Below, in pieces: positions 36,579 to 45,630 of a stretch of DNA of 64,000 bases (position 1 is the stretch's first letter; each line of letters starts with the position of its first letter). The notes under the pieces are model-generated. The model did not search any database, was not told where the DNA came from, and saw nothing but the letters and a program-made list of their open reading frames with translations. The translations under genes and the position numbers were made by a program. The stretch lies in contig NZ_CP133188.1 in the NCBI RefSeq assembly GCF_030913635.1, positions 248,001 to 312,000 on the forward strand. The letters are read 5' to 3'. Origin of the DNA: Sedimentibacter sp. MB35-C1 (lineage in GTDB: Bacteria; Bacillota; Clostridia; Tissierellales; Sedimentibacteraceae).

Positions 36579-37584
36579 AACCAATCAACTCCTCTACATT
36601 AACATTTTTATTTTTTAAATAGTTTATAATTTTATCAGCCTGCATCTCATCATCAGGAAGCTGCAGTACCATTTGACCGAATGCTTGTCCTTTTATATCC
36701 TTTGTATTTGCAAACAGTATATTAACCTGCGCCCTGCATTCTAAAACCATGTTTGCAATAACGGGCTCAAAAGAAGACTTCCCATCGAATACAATGCGTA
36801 TACACCTGTTTCCTGTCATCTCTTTTGCCGAAGTTCCGCTGTGGTAGACAAGCTTCTTAGCAGCATCGGTTTTCGGGTTTGAAAACACATCTTCAACCCT
36901 GCCTTTTTCGGCCAATTTACCTTTGTCTATGATTGCTACGAAATCGCATATTTCTTCAACCACTGACATTTCATGTGTAATAATAACAATAGTAATTCCA
37001 AGTTTTTTATTTATGTCTTTCAGAAGTTCAAGTATAGAGCGAGTTGTGGTTGGATCGAGAGCGCTGGTAGCTTCATCACAAAGCAGTATCTCTGGATTTG
37101 TTGCCAAAGCTCTCGCTATGGCCACCCTCTGTTTCTGCCCACCGCTCAGTTGGGACGGATATGCCTTTTTTTTATCCGCAAGCCCTACAAGATCCAATAG
37201 TTCTCCTGCTCTTTTTCTTCCTTCATTTCTGCTTACACCGCCTATTTCAAGCGGAAAGCACACATTATCTTCAACGTTTCTCTGCATAAGAAGATTAAAC
37301 TGTTGAAAAATCATTCCTACTTTTTGCCTAAGACCCCTAAGCTGTTTTTCATTAAGTTTCAGCAAATCCCTGCCGCCTATGATAACAGTACCTTTCGTAG
37401 GCCTCTCCAAAAAGTTTATACATCTGACCAAGGTGCTTTTACCTGCACCGCTCATTCCTATTATTCCGCATATATCACCTTTATTAATGTCAAGGTTAAC
37501 TCCCGACAGGGCAGTCACTTTATTATTCTGACTGATATAATGCTTTTCTAAATCTTTTAACTGAATCAATGGAGTCGTACCCAT
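36568..37584 (-). CDS. metN: methionine ABC transporter ATP-binding protein
   Basis: 338 residues. Walker A 'GMSGAGKST', signature 'LSGGQKQRVAIARALA', Walker B 'ILLCDEATSALDP' and switch His in 'VIITHEMSV'. The C-terminal 80 residues form the NIL regulatory domain that binds methionine and inhibits transport in characterised MetN. It lies 13 bp after tcdA and overlaps metI, within the SAM-I operon. Confidence 0.94.
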   Translation of the reverse strand: MGTTPLIQLKDLEKHYISQNNKVTALSGVNLDINKGDICGIIGMSGAGKSTLVRCINFLERPTKGTVIIGGRDLLKLNEKQLRGLRQKVGMIFQQFNLLMQRNVEDNVCFPLEIGGVSRNEGRKRAGELLDLVGLADKKKAYPSQLSGGQKQRVAIARALATNPEILLCDEATSALDPTTTRSILELLKDINKKLGITIVIITHEMSVVEEICDFVAIIDKGKLAEKGRVEDVFSNPKTDAAKKLVYHSGTSAKEMTGNRCIRIVFDGKSSFEPVIANMVLECRAQVNILFANTKDIKGQAFGQMVLQLPDDEMQADKIINYLKNKNVNVEELIGYVG

Positions 37585-37597
37585 GCTGATTTCTCCT

Positions 37598-38335
37598 TTA
37601 CTTAGCCGCTAAATCTTTTACTACCTCGCTTGCGATTATGAGTCCAGCCACTGACGGAACAAATGATACGCTGCCTGGTGTGGCTCTTCTGCTTGTCACT
37701 TTTTCCTCAGAATCGTGAGGATTGCTAGCCTCTTCGTCATATATTGGTTTAATAGGTTCTTCCTTTGAATAAACAACCTTTAATTTTTTTATGCCCCTCT
37801 TTTTAAGCTCACGTCGCATTACCTTTGCAAGGGGATCTACGGAGGTCTTATATATATCCGCAACCTCCAGCATTGCAGGGCTCAGCTTATTGCCCGCACC
37901 CATGCTGCTCATTACCGGAACGCCGGCAGCCTCTGCCCTGACTATCAGTTCAAGCTTAGCCGCTACTGTATCTATCGCATCAATGATGTAATCATATTTT
38001 GTAAAATCATAGAGGTCTGCATTTTCAGGCAGATAAAATGTTGCATATGTTTCCACTTCAGCCTTTGGATTGATATCTCCAATCCTTTCGGCCATCACTT
38101 CAACTTTCTTTCTTCCTATAGTTTTTCTTGTGGCTATAATCTGCCTGTTTATGTTTGTAATACATACCTCGTCATCATCAAACAAGGCAAATCTGCCCAC
38201 CCCGCTTCGTGCAAGAGCTTCGGCAACATACCCTCCAACTCCGCCTATTCCAAATATAGCAACTGTTGAATTTTTTAATTTATTCATAGCTTCCTTGCCA
38301 AGTAAAAGCTGTGTTCTTGAAAATTCGTTTAGCAT
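37598..38335 (-). CDS. tcdA: tRNA threonylcarbamoyladenosine dehydratase (TcdA/CsdL, ThiF fold)
   Basis: E1-like enzyme that uses ATP to cyclise t6A to ct6A at position 37 of ANN-reading tRNAs. About 245 residues with 'FGIGGVGGYVAEALARSGVG' (nucleotide binding) near residue 25, 'DDDEVCITNINRQ' and 'DAIDTVAAKLELIV'. The ATG at 38335 with AAAGGG is preferred to an in-frame GTG at 38365. It sits between ybaK and metN in the SAM-controlled operon; ct6A formation has no known SAM use, so the linkage is of interest. Confidence 0.88.
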   Translation of the reverse strand: MLNEFSRTQLLLGKEAMNKLKNSTVAIFGIGGVGGYVAEALARSGVGRFALFDDDEVCITNINRQIIATRKTIGRKKVEVMAERIGDINPKAEVETYATFYLPENADLYDFTKYDYIIDAIDTVAAKLELIVRAEAAGVPVMSSMGAGNKLSPAMLEVADIYKTSVDPLAKVMRRELKKRGIKKLKVVYSKEEPIKPIYDEEASNPHDSEEKVTSRRATPGSVSFVPSVAGLIIASEVVKDLAAK

Positions 38336-38400
38336 AATACCCTTTCTTTGCTTAAATTTAATCACAATATTTTATGTTTATTTCCTGCTGCTAATAATAT

Positions 38401-38871
38401 TTATTCCCAGTTTTTGCACACATCAACCCATTCCCTGCATTGAGATAATTTTTCCAGCTCGTCTAAGGTGAGTTCTATTGCAGAATTTGAACTGCCGCAC
38501 GCAGGAAACATTGTATCAAATCGTTTCATGGAAATATCAAGATATACATCTACGTTCTCCGGAAGAGCAAACGGACAAACACCACCTATGGCATGTCCGG
38601 TAAAGCTTACAGTATCTTCATGAGCAAGCATTTTCGCTTTAAATCCGAATTTTCCTTTAAATTTCTTATTGTCTACCTTTGCGTCTCCAGCTACTACAAT
38701 TATCATTGCATTATCGCCATTGTAAAATGACAGCGACTTGGCTATTCTTGCTTCCTTGGTTCCCAAGGCCTTTGCTGCCAGTTCTACGGTAGCCGTCGAT
38801 TCATCCATAATAAGAATATCATTATCCTTATTGTATTTCTTTAAATATTCGCTTACTTTTTCTAAAGACAT
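38401..38871 (-). CDS. YbaK/ProX family aminoacyl-tRNA deacylase
   Basis: 156 residues of the YbaK/INS fold. Features are 'SLSFYNGDNAMIIVVAGD', 'KKFKGKFGFKAKML' and 'FTGHAIGGVCPFALPENVDVY', the last being the family's conserved GxxxGGVxPF motif. Members remove wrong amino acids from tRNA (Cys-tRNA-Pro in YbaK). First gene after the SAM-I riboswitch, 36 to 66 bp before tcdA depending on start. Its presence in a methionine operon may reflect clearing of sulfur amino acid mis-charging; this is inference. Confidence 0.88.
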   Translation of the reverse strand: MSLEKVSEYLKKYNKDNDILIMDESTATVELAAKALGTKEARIAKSLSFYNGDNAMIIVVAGDAKVDNKKFKGKFGFKAKMLAHEDTVSFTGHAIGGVCPFALPENVDVYLDISMKRFDTMFPACGSSNSAIELTLDELEKLSQCREWVDVCKNWE

Positions 38872-38891
38872 TTATATCCTCCTAAATATAA

Positions 38892-38914
38892 AAAACCCTC
38901 TTCGAAGAGAGGGT
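38892..38914 (-). terminator. terminator of the SAM-I riboswitch expression platform
   Basis: ACCCTCT-CTTCGA-AGAGGGT stem followed on the reverse strand by TTTTTTATA, just before ybaK. Confidence 0.8.
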
Positions 38915-38930
38915 AAATGTTCTAACCGTC

Positions 38931-39033
38931 TCCTCATCTGCCAAAGATACCTTTGCCGGACTTAGCACCTTTCAGTAAACTGTAGGTTGCCGAGACTTCA
39001 CAGGGCCGATCCCTCCGTCTCTCTTGATAAGAA
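38931..39033 (-). promoter_or_regulatory. SAM-I (S-box) riboswitch
   Basis: Reverse strand shows the S-box core in order: P1 strand TTCTTATC, AAGAGAGACGGAGGGATCGGCC, CTGTGAAGTCTCGGCAACC, AAAGGTGCTAAGTCCGGCAAA and the closing GATGAGGA that pairs with the first strand. SAM binding would favour the terminator at 38892-38914 and switch off ybaK-tcdA-metNIQ. Confidence 0.95.
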
Positions 39034-39060
39034 GTTTTTCTTATTTAGTTGTCATGTGAT

Positions 39061-39089
39061 ACTTTACACTAATAAAGTATATTTGTCAA
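39061..39089 (-). promoter_or_regulatory. promoter of the SAM-I operon
   Basis: TTGACA (complement of 39084-39089), 17-bp spacer, TAAAGT (complement of 39061-39066), about 30 bp before the aptamer. Confidence 0.7.
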
Positions 39090-39235
39090 CCTTATTTTTA
39101 AAATTTTCAAACATATTTGTTATTTATTAGCTTTTTATGCTATCAGAATTGAATTATTAACTTCTGCATATATTTAGTTTAGCATGCATATTAATCGGGT
39201 ATAATATTATATATAAAAAATTATAGGAGGCAGTT

Positions 39236-39691
39236 ATGAAAAAAATACTTGTTCCGATAGACGGTTCGCCTGTATCTCAAAAGGCAGCGGAAAAAGCCAT
39301 AGAATTGGCAGAAAGATATAACAGCAAGCTTGTATTTATATATGTTGTAGATACCCGCGGAATATATACATACGATGTGGGCGGAATTATCAGCGTTCCT
39401 TTTAATTATCCGAAAATTACCGAAGAATTAATTCAAGTAAAAACAAAATTCTTGGATATTTTTGTATCTTCGTTGGAAGTTGATGATAAAAATGTTGAAA
39501 AAATAGTACTGCATGGCGAGCCTTCAGACAAAATACTGAATTATGCAAAAAAAGAAAAATTTGATTTAATCGTAATGGGCAGAAGAGGTTTCTCGGCCGT
39601 AAAAAGATTTTTTGTAGGTTCTGTTACACAAAGGGTAATTTCCGATGCTCCATGTCCTGTGTTAATTATCAACGATGAAAGCGACGAATAA
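39236..39691 (+). CDS. universal stress protein (UspA family)
   Basis: 151 residues. 'ILVPIDGSPVSQKAAEKAIE' at the start and the ATP-binding motif 'VMGRRGFSAVKRFFVGSVTQRV' (Gly-x2-Gly-x9-Gly-Ser/Thr type) near residue 118 identify the family; an ATP-binding member is likely. Strong ribosome site TAGGAGGCAGTT-ATG and a terminator at 39715. Role in stress survival is general to the family; no specific partner is visible. Confidence 0.92.
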   Translation: MKKILVPIDGSPVSQKAAEKAIELAERYNSKLVFIYVVDTRGIYTYDVGGIISVPFNYPKITEELIQVKTKFLDIFVSSLEVDDKNVEKIVLHGEPSDKILNYAKKEKFDLIVMGRRGFSAVKRFFVGSVTQRVISDAPCPVLIINDESDE

Positions 39692-39714
39692 TTATTACGT
39701 TAAGAATATTATAA

Positions 39715-39750
39715 GTATAGCAGAGCCTCTACACGTAGGCTCTGCTATAC
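39715..39750. terminator. bidirectional terminator between uspA and pflA
   Basis: Thirteen-base perfect arms GTATAGCAGAGCC and GGCTCTGCTATAC; T-rich flanks on both sides; genes converge on it. Confidence 0.8.
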
Positions 39751-39753
39751 ATT

Positions 39754-40482
39754 TTACTGTCTTACTAACTTTTCTATGCTTAAGCTCTTTTTTAATTCTT
39801 CAAGCCTTTCCTTTGACATGGCAGGAACATCTTTTAATTTGCAGTCAATATTAAGCTCTTCATATTTGAACACCCCCAAGGTGTGATATGGAAGCAGCTC
39901 TACTTTTTGTATCAATTCCTTAGGAAATGTATTGACTTCATCTTCTAATTTCCTCATATCCTCTGATGTATCATTTATACCAGGCGTTACCACATGTTTA
40001 AGCCACAGCTGTGTCTTATTTTCTATTACAGAATCTTTAAATATGTGGTAATCAGCCATATCCCTACTGGTCAGACTTTTGTATTTTTTAGGATCAGGAT
40101 GCTTTATATCCAGAATCACCAAATCCGCATTTCTTAAAATTTCGTCATATTTTCCAAGTCCTACCCCAGCAGTATCTATTGTAGTGTGTATATTTTCTTT
40201 TTTGCACAGATTTAGACACTCAAGTAGAAATTCGGGCTGCATCAAAGGCTCTCCCCCAGAGAATGTTATGCCACCGTTGTTATTCTTAAAGTAATCTTTG
40301 TATCTTATTGCTTTTTCAACGATCTCTTCAGGAGTTATTTCTGTTCCACGATTAAAAGACCAAGTGTCAGGATTGTGGCAGTACGCGCATCTCAGCCTGC
40401 ATCCCTGCATAAACACTACCATGCGTATGCCGGGTCCATCCAGAGTTCCCAGCGTTTCTATCGAGTGAATATATCCTTTCAT
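39754..40482 (-). CDS. pflA: pyruvate formate-lyase activating enzyme
   Basis: Radical SAM enzyme that makes the glycyl radical on PflB. About 242 residues from the ATG at 40482 (AAAGGATGTAGC-ATG), one base after the pflB stop; longer starts overlap pflB and lack this site. The cluster motif 'CRLRCAYCHNP' (CxxxCxxC) lies near residue 28, followed by 'GGITFSGGEPLMQPEF' that contacts SAM. 'HVVTPGINDTSED' is typical of PFL-AE. Confidence 0.94.
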   Translation of the reverse strand: MKGYIHSIETLGTLDGPGIRMVVFMQGCRLRCAYCHNPDTWSFNRGTEITPEEIVEKAIRYKDYFKNNNGGITFSGGEPLMQPEFLLECLNLCKKENIHTTIDTAGVGLGKYDEILRNADLVILDIKHPDPKKYKSLTSRDMADYHIFKDSVIENKTQLWLKHVVTPGINDTSEDMRKLEDEVNTFPKELIQKVELLPYHTLGVFKYEELNIDCKLKDVPAMSKERLEELKKSLSIEKLVRQ

Positions 40483-40483
40483 G

Positions 40484-42709
40484 CTACATCCTTTCATGGA
40501 ATGTTCTGCTAATAACATCCAGCTGCTGTTCTTTGGTCAGCCTGTTAAAGTTTACGGCATAGCCTGAAACACGTATCGTCAAATTAGGATATTTGTCAGG
40601 GTTTTTCATTGCATCCTGCAACGTATCTCTGCTTAGTACATTTACATTGATATGATGAGCATTCTGTGTAAAATATCCATCCAGTATGCCTGAAAGATTA
40701 TCTTTTCTATGTCTATCCAGCTTTCCAAGAGTCTCCGGAACTACTGTGAAAGTATTTGAAATACCATCCTCGCACACATCTTTATATTTTAACTTAGCTA
40801 CTGAGTTTAGAGAGGCCAGTATACCGCTTTTGTCTCTTCCGTTCATGGGATTAGCTCCCGGTGCAAACGGCTCACCTGATTTTCTTCCGTCCGGTGTAGC
40901 TCCTGTCTTTTTACCGTAAACAACATTAGAAGTTATGGTCAATACAGAAAGTGTGTGTTTTGCATCTCTGTATGTCTTGTGCTTTTTAAGTTCTCCGGAA
41001 AAAAACTCAAGCACTTCTTCGGCAATAAAATCAACCCTGTCATCATCATTACCATACATGGGGAAGTCTCCCTCAATGTTAAAATCAACCGCTATTCCGT
41101 CATTATCATAAACCGGCTTCACCTTTGCATATCTTATAGCACTAAGTGAATCAGCAACTATTGAAAGCCCCGCAACTCCGAATGCCATAAGCCTTCTTAC
41201 ATTGCAGTCGTGAAGCGCCATAAGTCCTGCTTCGTAAGCATACTTATCATGCATATAGTGAATTATATTCATTGTATTAACATAAAGCTCCGCAACATAT
41301 GTCAAAACTTTCTTGTAATTTGTCCATACTTCATCATAACTTAAAAACTCAGAGGTTATTTTTTCTATATCTCTTACAACTTTTATTTTTCTTTTCTCAT
41401 CAACGCCGCCATTAATTGCCATGAGCAGAGATTTTGCCAGATTACATCTTGCTCCGAAAAACTGCATGTCCTTACCCAGCCTCATTGCTGAAACACAGCA
41501 TGCTATTCCGTAATCATCGCCGTACATCGGTCTCATCAAGTCGTCATTTTCATATTGAACTGCAGAGGTTTTTATGGACATCTCTGCACAGTATTTTTTA
41601 AAACACTCCGGAAGATCTTTTGACCACAAAATGGTCATATTCGGTTCGGGAGAAGGATTCAAATTAGTCAATGTATGCAAAAATCTGAAAGTAGTCCTTG
41701 AAACAAGTGTTCTGCCATCCTGAGACATTCCTCCCAATGATTCTGTTACCCAGTTAGGGTCTCCCGCAAATAGTTCATTGTATTCCGGCGTCCTTAAATG
41801 CCTTACCATTCTAAGTTTCATGACAAACTGATCGATTATTTCCTGAGCCTGTATTTCAGTCAGTACACCTGATTGTAAATCTCGCTCAATATATATGTCA
41901 ATAAAAGTGCTCACTCTGCCAAGTGACATTGCAGCACCGTTGTTTTCTTTAACTCCAGACAGATATCCAAAGTAAACTGCCTGCACCGCCTGCTGTGCAT
42001 TATCCGCTGGCAGTGATATATCTACACCGTACTTTGCAGCCATAGATTTCATAGATTTGAGAGCTCTTATTTGTTCTTTAATCTCCTCTCTCATTCTGAT
42101 GTTTTCCTCTGTCATAGGCAAAGAAATTCCTTTATACTCTTCTTCCTTTTTTTCTATCAAAAAATCTATGCCGTACAAGGCTATTCTTCTAAAGTCACCT
42201 ATTATTCTGCCTCTTCCGTAAGCATCAGGAAGTCCTGTCAGCAATCCCACACTCCTTGCAGATTTAATTTCCGGAGTGTAAACATCAAAAACACCCTGAT
42301 TATGTGTTTTTCTATACGTGTGAAACACATCCTTCAGCTCACGTGGCATCGCATATCCGTATGCCTCAAGGGACTGTTCAACCATCCTGATTCCTCCGAA
42401 TGGATTAATCATTCTTTTCAGAGGTGCGTCTGTCTGAAATCCAACGATTATTTCATTCTTCTTATCAAGATACCCGGGTTCGAAGCTGTCAATACCTGAA
42501 ATATGTTCGGTATCCACATCATAAACACCTTTTTCCATTTCCTCCGACATAAGCTTTGATGCCTCATCAAGCAATTTTTTTGTTCTTTCAGTGGGTTCTG
42601 CCAAAAAATCTTCATTGCCTTCGTAAGGAATGTAATTCTTTTGAATGAAATCTCTTACATCAATGTCGTTTGTCCAGCTTCCTTCTTTAAAATTTGTCCA
42701 TGCTTTCAT
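40484..42709 (-). CDS. pflB: formate C-acetyltransferase (pyruvate formate-lyase)
   Basis: 741 residues. Splits pyruvate with CoA into acetyl-CoA and formate. Adjacent catalytic Cys in '[17 protein letters not shown]' near residue 405 and the glycyl radical loop '[14 protein letters not shown]' near the C-terminus are intact. The C-terminus gives the standard 'RTFHERM' ending. It is preceded by a ZTP riboswitch and followed by pflA. ZTP accumulates when 10-formyl-THF is short, so the switch links formate supply to one-carbon metabolism. Confidence 0.96.
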   Translation of the reverse strand: MKAWTNFKEGSWTNDIDVRDFIQKNYIPYEGNEDFLAEPTERTKKLLDEASKLMSEEMEKGVYDVDTEHISGIDSFEPGYLDKKNEIIVGFQTDAPLKRMINPFGGIRMVEQSLEAYGYAMPRELKDVFHTYRKTHNQGVFDVYTPEIKSARSVGLLTGLPDAYGRGRIIGDFRRIALYGIDFLIEKKEEEYKGISLPMTEENIRMREEIKEQIRALKSMKSMAAKYGVDISLPADNAQQAVQAVYFGYLSGVKENNGAAMSLGRVSTFIDIYIERDLQSGVLTEIQAQEIIDQFVMKLRMVRHLRTPEYNELFAGDPNWVTESLGGMSQDGRTLVSRTTFRFLHTLTNLNPSPEPNMTILWSKDLPECFKKYCAEMSIKTSAVQYENDDLMRPMYGDDYGIACCVSAMRLGKDMQFFGARCNLAKSLLMAINGGVDEKRKIKVVRDIEKITSEFLSYDEVWTNYKKVLTYVAELYVNTMNIIHYMHDKYAYEAGLMALHDCNVRRLMAFGVAGLSIVADSLSAIRYAKVKPVYDNDGIAVDFNIEGDFPMYGNDDDRVDFIAEEVLEFFSGELKKHKTYRDAKHTLSVLTITSNVVYGKKTGATPDGRKSGEPFAPGANPMNGRDKSGILASLNSVAKLKYKDVCEDGISNTFTVVPETLGKLDRHRKDNLSGILDGYFTQNAHHINVNVLSRDTLQDAMKNPDKYPNLTIRVSGYAVNFNRLTKEQQLDVISRTFHERM

Positions 42710-42737
42710 ATATCCTCCTAAATTCAGCTCAGAAGAG

Positions 42738-42830
42738 AATAAAAAAACCGCCTGAGCTCAGCCCAGGCGGTCGACTTCCAAATTAATCACACTCCCTCGT
42801 GGTATCCCACTTCCGCCAGTCATGTGACAA
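42738..42830 (-). promoter_or_regulatory. ZTP (pfl) riboswitch
   Basis: Reverse strand carries GACTGGCGGAAGTGGGATACCACGAGGGAGTGTG and, after a variable linker, the hallmark CCGCCTGGGC. The latter also forms the terminator stem CCGCCTG-N9-CAGGCGG followed by seven T (42738-42769), so ligand binding should prevent termination before pflB. Confidence 0.93.
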
Positions 42831-42834
42831 TGTT

Positions 42835-42863
42835 ATATTATATTAAAATTTTGTTATTGTCAA
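42835..42863 (-). promoter_or_regulatory. promoter of the ZTP-pfl operon
   Basis: TTGACA (complement of 42858-42863) and TAATAT (complement of 42835-42840), 17-bp spacer. Confidence 0.7.
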
Positions 42864-42884
42864 TACATTATGATTATCAAAACA

Positions 42885-43823
42885 TTATGCATTTTCTATT
42901 ATATGGTTAATCTGATCTTCAAGCTGCTTAATCATGCATTCTTCTGTTACTTTTTCTTCATAAAGCTTAGACATTGCCTTATCTATGTGGTTTTTAGTAT
43001 TTTTCACAGCATCCAGAGATTTACCTATATCTGACTGCACAACCCAGTCAAATATAAGGCCGTCATAAAAATAATCAGAAAATGCATCGAATATTCCTAT
43101 AGCTATTCTTTTACCGGTAATCATTTTTATATCAGAAAGTTCCCTCTTGAATCTTCCAAGTGATCTTTGGGTATATTCCGCATACTGCCCTGCTTTGTCG
43201 ACATGCTCATACTTTGCTGAAGGATTGATAATTTTGCCGATCATTCCGTCTCCGTCCCCCCAATTTTGAGCATTTTCCAATTCTTTTATTGTTTTTTCAA
43301 TGTAATCTAGCGCATCTTCTCCTGCTTTTATAGCCTCATCAATTTCAATGATGTTAGCATTCATACTTTCTTTTCTTCTTATAATATGCTTAAGTTCTTC
43401 GCTTGTTTCTCTGTCCTCAAGATTAATCTCTTTCAGCTTCTTATTCAGTAAATCTTCATATTCTGTTTCACAAATTTCGACCTGATTAAGCTCATCCATA
43501 ATTACCTTGGATTCCTTAGCAAGGAAATCAACATTATTTTTGCATTGGTCATATTTAAGCCTTGCCTTAAGCAGCTCTTGTTTTTCTTTCTCAAGTTTTT
43601 GTTCTTTAGTTCCTAATATGGCGTAAAATAATGAAGTCATATTTGAAGATTCAAGCTTTAAAACATCAGAGTTTTCCTTTTCCAGTTCCTCGGACAATTT
43701 GTTTAAAAGCAGCTTCTCCTTTATCATATCTTGTTCAGTATGTTTCAAAAGCAATTTTAGCTTATTCTTTTTTTCCATGCATTTTTTTACATAACTGATT
43801 CTATCATTACAATCACGTTGCAT
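42885..43823 (-). CDS. coiled-coil protein, 312 aa, function unknown
   Basis: Not recognised. Almost wholly helical and charged; residues about 10-190 and 275-310 have heptad-like Leu/Ile spacing typical of coiled coils. A middle segment ('ENAQNWGDGDGMIGKIINPSAK', residues about 187-205, then 'AEYTQRSLGRFKREL') is less regular and may be a hinge. No signal peptide or membrane helix. Similar proteins occur in clostridia without assigned function. It lies upstream of the pfl promoter on the same strand. Confidence 0.65.
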   Translation of the reverse strand: MQRDCNDRISYVKKCMEKKNKLKLLLKHTEQDMIKEKLLLNKLSEELEKENSDVLKLESSNMTSLFYAILGTKEQKLEKEKQELLKARLKYDQCKNNVDFLAKESKVIMDELNQVEICETEYEDLLNKKLKEINLEDRETSEELKHIIRRKESMNANIIEIDEAIKAGEDALDYIEKTIKELENAQNWGDGDGMIGKIINPSAKYEHVDKAGQYAEYTQRSLGRFKRELSDIKMITGKRIAIGIFDAFSDYFYDGLIFDWVVQSDIGKSLDAVKNTKNHIDKAMSKLYEEKVTEECMIKQLEDQINHIIENA

Positions 43824-44027
43824 ATCAGTTCTCCTTTAATAGGCTGTCAAGTATTTTCAATATATTAAGACTATATATTTTTTTAATTATATCATACATA
43901 ATATATCGATTCAAACAGTTTTTACCCATTGCAAACAGGAATACGTTAGTAATTTTTATTATTTTTTATTGAATAAGCAGGGTATATAATGTATAATGTC
44001 TTTAATAATCTTGTAAGGAGGCACATT

Positions 44028-44213
44028 ATGGCTATAACTAAAGATATGATTATTCGTGAAGTAGTGCAGGCAAGCCCTGACGCTGCAGAAATATTAATGT
44101 CTTTCGGAATGGGATGCGTCGGATGCCCTGCTTCTCAGATGGAAACATTGGAAGAAGCCGCAGCGGTTCATGCAATGGATTTGAACAAACTGCTGGATGC
44201 ATTAAATAAATAA
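44028..44213 (+). CDS. DUF1858 domain protein, 61 aa
   Basis: Small protein with 'ITKDMIIREVVQASPDAAEILMSFG' and the Cys pair 'GMGCVGCPASQMETLEEAA', the pattern of DUF1858 (hybrid-cluster-protein-associated TIGR03980 family). The ATG at 44028 follows AAGGAGGCACATT; an in-frame upstream ATG (43989) has no such site. The two Cys may bind a metal or sulfur species. Function unknown. Confidence 0.85.
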   Translation: MAITKDMIIREVVQASPDAAEILMSFGMGCVGCPASQMETLEEAAAVHAMDLNKLLDALNK

Positions 44214-44245
44214 AACCATTGGATTTTCCTTTTTAAGCGAAAAGT

Positions 44246-44383
44246 AAAACCGGCAATACTCCAGATCAGATTTCGATTATTTTCTGTTATCCTTATTTGA
44301 AATAAAAATTTCAAGCGGACCCTTTTGATCGAATTATTTTCATTATAAAATGAAAATACTGAACTGCAATATATGCCGGTTTT
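44246..44383 (+). other. 138-bp element with distant inverted arms after DUF1858
   Basis: AAAACCGGCA (44246-44255) pairs perfectly with TGCCGGTTTT (44374-44383), 118 bases apart, then CTATTTT. The intervening bases hold further short pairs (ATTTTCATTATAAAATGAAAAT). It could be a large terminator or a structured RNA. It fills most of the 293-bp gap to the next gene; no coding frame is seen. Confidence 0.4.
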
Positions 44384-44506
44384 CTATTTTAAAAGCAACA
44401 AATTAACAGCTGTTTAATTTATTTGCTTATGTCAATATTGTTTACAAAAATCAGATTTATAGTATATAATATTTTTAGTTAAATTAGCTAATATTGTTAA
44501 ATTGAA

Positions 44507-45574
44507 TTAAAGTTTAAATTCAACTTGTTTGTTCCCCCATAATTCACCCTGCATGGCATTTTCATGTCCTTCTGAGAATATGCCGGGAATTCCTCCTGTA
44601 TGAAGAAGCATGACATTTTTGTCTTTAGAAATCAATCCTTTTTGAATCATTTCAATCATTCCCCTGAACACCTTGCCCGTGTAGCAAGGGTCTAGTATGA
44701 TTGCTTCTTCTCTTGCCATCATATACATGTATTCTCTTGTAACCGGATCTGGAACATTGTATGAAATTCCAACATACCCGTCTTCAATCCACATATCATC
44801 GGCAGACACATTAACGTCAAGTCCAAGAAATTTGTTTGTTTCTTCTATCAGTTCCACTTTTTCCCGCATTTCTTCTTCATCTTTATGTGAAACACTTATG
44901 CCTACGGGAGTAAATCCTGCATCAAAGTATTTTGCTCCCAGATACAAACCTCCGTAAGTTCCTACAGAGCCAAATCCCGTAAAAACATAGTCCATCTTTA
45001 TGTTCATTTCTTCAAGCTGATCTTTTATTTCTCCTGCCGTGGTCACATAGCCCGCAGTTCCAACTGGACTGCTCCCTCCGATTGGAATTAAGTACACCTT
45101 TTCGTTTTGCTTTTCATACATGCTGACAACCTCATCGGTTGTTTTTTTTACAAGCTCTTTGTATTTTGATTTTCTTACTTCACTTGGCTGGTTTCGGAAG
45201 CTTGTATCATCCATGAAAAATAAATCCGCACCCATCATTTTATCAAGTATCAGATTTCCTGTTGCCTTTTCAGGAGCAGGACCATCCATTATTATTCCGC
45301 ATTTAAGACCGAATCTTGCAGCCACTGCAGCAGTAAGCCTTCCATGATTTGTCTGAGGTCCCCCGTAAGTAAGAAGAACGGTGCAGTCATGGTCTAATGC
45401 ATCTTTCAATAAATAATCAAGCTTTCTTAATTTGTTTCCTCCGCAGGCATATCCTGTCATGTCATCTCTTTTTATGTAAATGTTTATGCCGTATTTTTTG
45501 CTCAAATTTTCAAGCTTGTGTATGGGTGTTTTATACATGCCTGTTTCAATTTTTTTTAAATTTTCTAATTTCAT
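44507..45574 (-). CDS. D-cysteine desulfhydrase / ACC deaminase family PLP enzyme
   Basis: 355 residues of fold type II. The PLP lysine lies in 'CGGNKLRKLDYLLKDAL' (K at about residue 49), with 'TYGGPQTNHGRLTAAVAARF' and the phosphate-binding 'GFGSVGTYGGLYLGAK'. Members act on D-cysteine, 1-aminocyclopropane-1-carboxylate or related amino acids; motifs alone do not separate these. It follows a glutaredoxin gene, which would fit a sulfur substrate. Its Shine-Dalgarno sequence directly follows a terminator, so its expression may depend on read-through. Confidence 0.88.
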   Translation of the reverse strand: MKLENLKKIETGMYKTPIHKLENLSKKYGINIYIKRDDMTGYACGGNKLRKLDYLLKDALDHDCTVLLTYGGPQTNHGRLTAAVAARFGLKCGIIMDGPAPEKATGNLILDKMMGADLFFMDDTSFRNQPSEVRKSKYKELVKKTTDEVVSMYEKQNEKVYLIPIGGSSPVGTAGYVTTAGEIKDQLEEMNIKMDYVFTGFGSVGTYGGLYLGAKYFDAGFTPVGISVSHKDEEEMREKVELIEETNKFLGLDVNVSADDMWIEDGYVGISYNVPDPVTREYMYMMAREEAIILDPCYTGKVFRGMIEMIQKGLISKDKNVMLLHTGGIPGIFSEGHENAMQGELWGNKQVEFKL

Positions 45575-45583
45575 ACTTCCTCC

Positions 45584-45624
45584 AAAAAACAGGCAGATTC
45601 CAAAGCTGATTGGAAGCTGCCTGT
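45584..45624 (-). terminator. terminator between glutaredoxin and desulfhydrase genes
   Basis: ACAGGCAG-C-TTCCAA / TTGGAA-T-CTGCCTGT on the reverse strand, then TTTTTT, ending directly before GGAGGAAGTATG of the next gene. There is no room for a promoter between them. Confidence 0.75.
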
Positions 45625-45630
45625 GTATTA

